From NCBI GenBank assembly GCA_007123695.1, contig SLGN01000481.1:1-8978 (forward strand): DNA of 8,978 nucleotides, read 5' to 3'. Positions 6,696-8,978 of this stretch are shown one piece after another. The notes beneath the pieces were generated by a model that did not search any database, was not told the origin of the DNA, and worked only from the letters and a program-made list of their open reading frames with translations. The number at the start of each line of letters is the position of its first letter. Position 1 is the first letter of the stretch. The position numbers were made by a program, and so were the translations under genes. Source of the DNA: Verrucomicrobiales bacterium. GTDB taxonomy: Bacteria; Verrucomicrobiota; Verrucomicrobiia; Verrucomicrobiales; DEV007.

Positions 6696-8794
6696 ACGGC
6701 CGCTTCGCCATCCTGTCCGGCAGTTCCGCGGCGGAGCGCTGGCTGCTCCGGTTCGCGACTCCGCCCTGGCTCGTCGCGGCTTTCCTCGCCGTCGTCGCCC
6801 CGGTCGTCTCTGTCGGTTTCCTTGGGCACCGCCAGCTCCATGGGTCCCTGACCGCAATGGCTTTCGAGCGCCGCCAATCGCTCGCCCATCTCTCGGCGCT
6901 GGCTCTGGAGTCTCGGCTCGACAACCTGGTCGATGTCGGGCTGGCGCTGGCGGGCCGGACCCAGTTGCGCGACCACATCGCAGCCGGGGATTGGGAGGGG
7001 GCTATCCAGAACCTGGAGCGGGTCCCGCTCGACCTGCCCTATATCGAGCGAATCTTCCTCGCCGACCCCGGGGGGACCCTTCGGGCGGATTGGCCGGCCT
7101 TGCCGGACGCGCGCGGCGAGAACTTCGCCCACCGGGACTGGTATCTCGGCGTCAGCGAAGGCTGGAGGCCCTACGTTTCCGAGACCTACCTACGCGCCGC
7201 GCCGCCGCAGCTCAGAGTCGTCGCGGCAGCCGTCCCTGTCTTCGCCAGCGCAGCCGAGAACGGAACGGACGCCGGGCGCCCCATCGGAGTGATGGTGCTG
7301 CAAGTCCGGGTCGAAACCCTCCTCGACTGGAGTTCGGAGGTGTCGCACGGTCCCTCCGGCTTCGTCTATTTCATCGACCAGAGGGGCCGCGTCGTGGCGC
7401 ACCCGAAATCCAGCGGAGAAGACGGGGCGGACCTCGGCCACGTCCTTGCCGTGCAGAGGGTGCTGCGGGGGGAGCGCGGCGTGCTGGAGACGCCTTGCCC
7501 GTTCGGCGACGAGCCGACTCTCGCGGCTTTCGAGCCTGTCCGTGCCCATGGCTGGGGCGTCGTCACGCAGCAGCCGGTCCGCGAGGCTTTCCGGGGACGC
7601 GAGGAGGCGCTGGCCGACCACCGGCGCCGCTACGGGCTGGTCATCCTCTTCGCCTCCCTGCTGGGGGGACTCGTCGTCGCAGTGCTCGCGGCCTTGCGGC
7701 GCTACGCCATCCAGATCGGCGACATCTACCACCTCGCCCCCTGCGGCTACCACTCGCTCGACGCGGAGGGCGTTTTCCGGCGCATCAACCAAACCGAGCT
7801 CGACTGGCTCGGCTACGAGCCCGAGGAGATCCTCGGCCGCATGCGCTTCCCCGACTTGCTCACTGCGGAAGGCGTCGCGCGTTTCCGCGAAAATTACCCC
7901 CGGTTCATGGCGGAAGGCGCGATCGCCGGCCTCGAGTTCGACCTCGTCCGAAAAGACGGCAGCATCCTGCCCGTGCTGTTGAGCGCCACCGCCGTGACCG
8001 ACAAGCACGGCGCGTTCGTCATGAGCCGGTCCACTCTCTTCGAGATCAGCGACCTGAAGAGCGCCCGCAATGCTCTCGAGGCGGCGAACTCGGAGCTGGA
8101 GGCGTTCTCCTACTCGGTCTCGCACGATCTTCGCTCCCCCCTGCGGGCGATCGACGGGTTCAGCCTCGCCTTGGCCGAAGACAGCGCGGGCAAGCTCGCG
8201 CCGGAGGAACTGGGGCATCTCGCAAGGATCCGCGCCGCCACCCAGCGCATGGGGACGCTCATCGACGACCTCCTCGACCTCTCCCGCGTATCGCGAGCCA
8301 CGATGAAGCGCGTGCCTGTCGACATCTCCGGCACAGCGAGGCGAATTCTTGTGGATCTGGCGGCGCAGGATACCGACCGGCGGGTGGAGACCGTCGTCGA
8401 GGAGGGCCTCGTCGCCGAAGGCGACGCGAACCTGCTCGAACTCGCGCTGCGCAACCTGCTGGAGAACGCGTGGAAGTTCAGCTCGCGGCGCGAGCAGGCC
8501 CGCATCGAATTCGGCGCCGGAGAGCCCGATCCCGGCTGCGGAGGCCCCGAGTTCTTCGTCCGCGACAACGGGGTGGGCTTCGACATGAAATACGCCGGCA
8601 AGCTCTTCGGGGCCTTCCAGCGCCTCCACGGGGCCTCGGAGTTCCCGGGGACGGGCGTCGGCCTGGCGACGGTGCAGAGGATCCTCCACCGCCACGGCGG
8701 CTGGATCCGCGCGGAGGCGGCCCCGGACCAGGGAGCCTGCTTCCGCTTCTGCGTAGGCGCCCCGTTCTCGCCGACGGTTCCTCCTCCCCCTTGA
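6692..8794 (+). CDS. Membrane histidine kinase with periplasmic dCache-like sensor and PAS domain
   Basis: The 700-residue product has a membrane helix at about 25-45, a periplasmic region at about 46-312 and a second helix at about 314-335. The periplasmic part resembles a double-Cache ligand sensor (NFAHRDWYLGV at 144-154, YVSETYL at 161-167, a second module from about 222). There is no HAMP domain. A PAS domain follows directly (about 343-455, LAPCGYHSLD to SRSTLFEISD), then a coiled coil and HisKA with His478 in SYSVSHDLRSPLRAIDG. HATPase_c has Asn592 (LLENAWKFS), G1 DNGVGFD (625-631), the F-box-like FGAFQRLH (639-646) and G2 GTGVGLAT (653-660). The HisKA/HATPase pair is of the bacteriophytochrome-like subtype that often works with single-domain regulators. 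It has no receiver. ATG 6692 shares ATGA with the upstream stop, which suggests translational coupling. The ligand is unknown. Confidence 0.93.
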   Translation: MNGRFAILSGSSAAERWLLRFATPPWLVAAFLAVVAPVVSVGFLGHRQLHGSLTAMAFERRQSLAHLSALALESRLDNLVDVGLALAGRTQLRDHIAAGDWEGAIQNLERVPLDLPYIERIFLADPGGTLRADWPALPDARGENFAHRDWYLGVSEGWRPYVSETYLRAAPPQLRVVAAAVPVFASAAENGTDAGRPIGVMVLQVRVETLLDWSSEVSHGPSGFVYFIDQRGRVVAHPKSSGEDGADLGHVLAVQRVLRGERGVLETPCPFGDEPTLAAFEPVRAHGWGVVTQQPVREAFRGREEALADHRRRYGLVILFASLLGGLVVAVLAALRRYAIQIGDIYHLAPCGYHSLDAEGVFRRINQTELDWLGYEPEEILGRMRFPDLLTAEGVARFRENYPRFMAEGAIAGLEFDLVRKDGSILPVLLSATAVTDKHGAFVMSRSTLFEISDLKSARNALEAANSELEAFSYSVSHDLRSPLRAIDGFSLALAEDSAGKLAPEELGHLARIRAATQRMGTLIDDLLDLSRVSRATMKRVPVDISGTARRILVDLAAQDTDRRVETVVEEGLVAEGDANLLELALRNLLENAWKFSSRREQARIEFGAGEPDPGCGGPEFFVRDNGVGFDMKYAGKLFGAFQRLHGASEFPGTGVGLATVQRILHRHGGWIRAEAAPDQGACFRFCVGAPFSPTVPPPP

Positions 8795-8813
8795 CGCGAA
8801 GCTTGCAAAATCG

Positions 8814-8844
8814 CGCCCCGCAAAGCAGAATAGAAAGCGGGGCG
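8814..8844 (+). terminator. GC-rich hairpin between kinase and response regulator genes
   Basis: CGCCCCGC at 8814-8821 pairs perfectly with GCGGGGCG at 8837-8844 across a 15-base A/G-rich loop. It lies 19 bases after the kinase stop and about 75 bases before the next ATG. No T-run follows, so it is not a standard intrinsic terminator. It may attenuate read-through, protect the upstream mRNA 3' end, or be chance in GC-rich DNA. Confidence 0.3.
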
Positions 8845-8919
8845 GTCTCCCTCCGCACCCGTCCAATCCTTCCCCGAACTCCCCGGCATCCCCGACGCCG
8901 GGACCGATCCTACCGCCCA

Positions 8920-8978
8920 ATGAACGGCTCGAATCCCCCCACCAAGAGCCCCGGCGACAGAGCCATCCTCCTCGTCGA
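8920..8978 (+). CDS. Probable response regulator, N-terminal start (partial, cut by window end)
   Basis: ATG 8920 opens a frame of 19 complete codons reading MNGSNPPTKSPGDRAILLV, and the next codon begins GA (Asp or Glu). The pattern of a short polar head followed by a hydrophobic strand AILLV and an acidic residue is how receiver domains begin (ILLVDD or ILLVED). Its position just after a kinase without a receiver supports this. A single-domain Rcp1-like regulator is a reasonable guess because the preceding kinase is of the subtype usually paired with them. The visible part is too short to see the phospho-acceptor or any output domain. No Shine-Dalgarno is evident, in keeping with the other starts here. 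Confidence 0.6.
   Translation, partial: MNGSNPPTKSPGDRAILLV

Noticed and set aside
7190..8920. 576-codon minus-strand open frame opposite the membrane kinase
   Set aside because: It is an antisense shadow without motifs; the plus strand has complete HisKA and HATPase motifs.

Overview
The window is high-GC bacterial DNA with strongly GC-rich third codon positions and few Shine-Dalgarno sequences at gene starts. A Tat-exported Gfo/Idh/MocA oxidoreductase, very large multi-PAS histidine kinases and an intergenic palindrome (GCATGGGCA-TCT-TGCCCATGC) of a kind I associate with Verrucomicrobiota and Planctomycetota genomes suggest a Verrucomicrobiota-like organism. This placement is an inference; no rRNA or tRNA gene is present to settle it.

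Layout. (1) Bases 1-1107, plus strand: the C-terminal end of an unidentified gene, a possible 10-codon mini-ORF carrying the best Shine-Dalgarno of the region, and a 312-residue membrane-anchored protein resembling the N-terminal domain of the DUF2207 (YciQ-like) family. (2) Bases 1130-2629, minus strand and convergent with the previous gene: a 499-residue Tat-signal Gfo/Idh/MocA oxidoreductase. (3) Bases 2630-3104: a divergent intergenic region of about 475 bases without a convincing gene. It holds a 7-bp-arm inverted repeat upstream of the oxidoreductase, a 7-bp tandem microrepeat and a perfect 9-bp-arm palindrome. (4) Bases 3105-8978, plus strand: a signalling cluster. It consists of a 1196-residue soluble hybrid histidine kinase (five PAS domains, a GAF-like segment, HisKA, HATPase and receiver), a 700-residue membrane histidine kinase (periplasmic dCache-like sensor, PAS, HisKA, HATPase) that overlaps it by 4 bases, and the first 19 codons of what is probably a response regulator, cut by the window end.

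How the genes may work together. The two kinases are almost certainly co-translated, so a cytoplasmic multi-input sensor and an envelope ligand sensor would be made together. The downstream regulator is the likely shared or second-kinase phosphate acceptor. No output domain or HPt domain is visible here, so the regulated process is unknown. The oxidoreductase and the DUF2207-like protein look like independent neighbours.

I saw no CRISPR array, intact mobile element, tRNA or rRNA. The most unusual points are the LOV-like first PAS domain that has proline where the photoactive cysteine would be, the ATGA-ATGA mini-ORF chain at 140-172, and the small repeats in the intergenic region.
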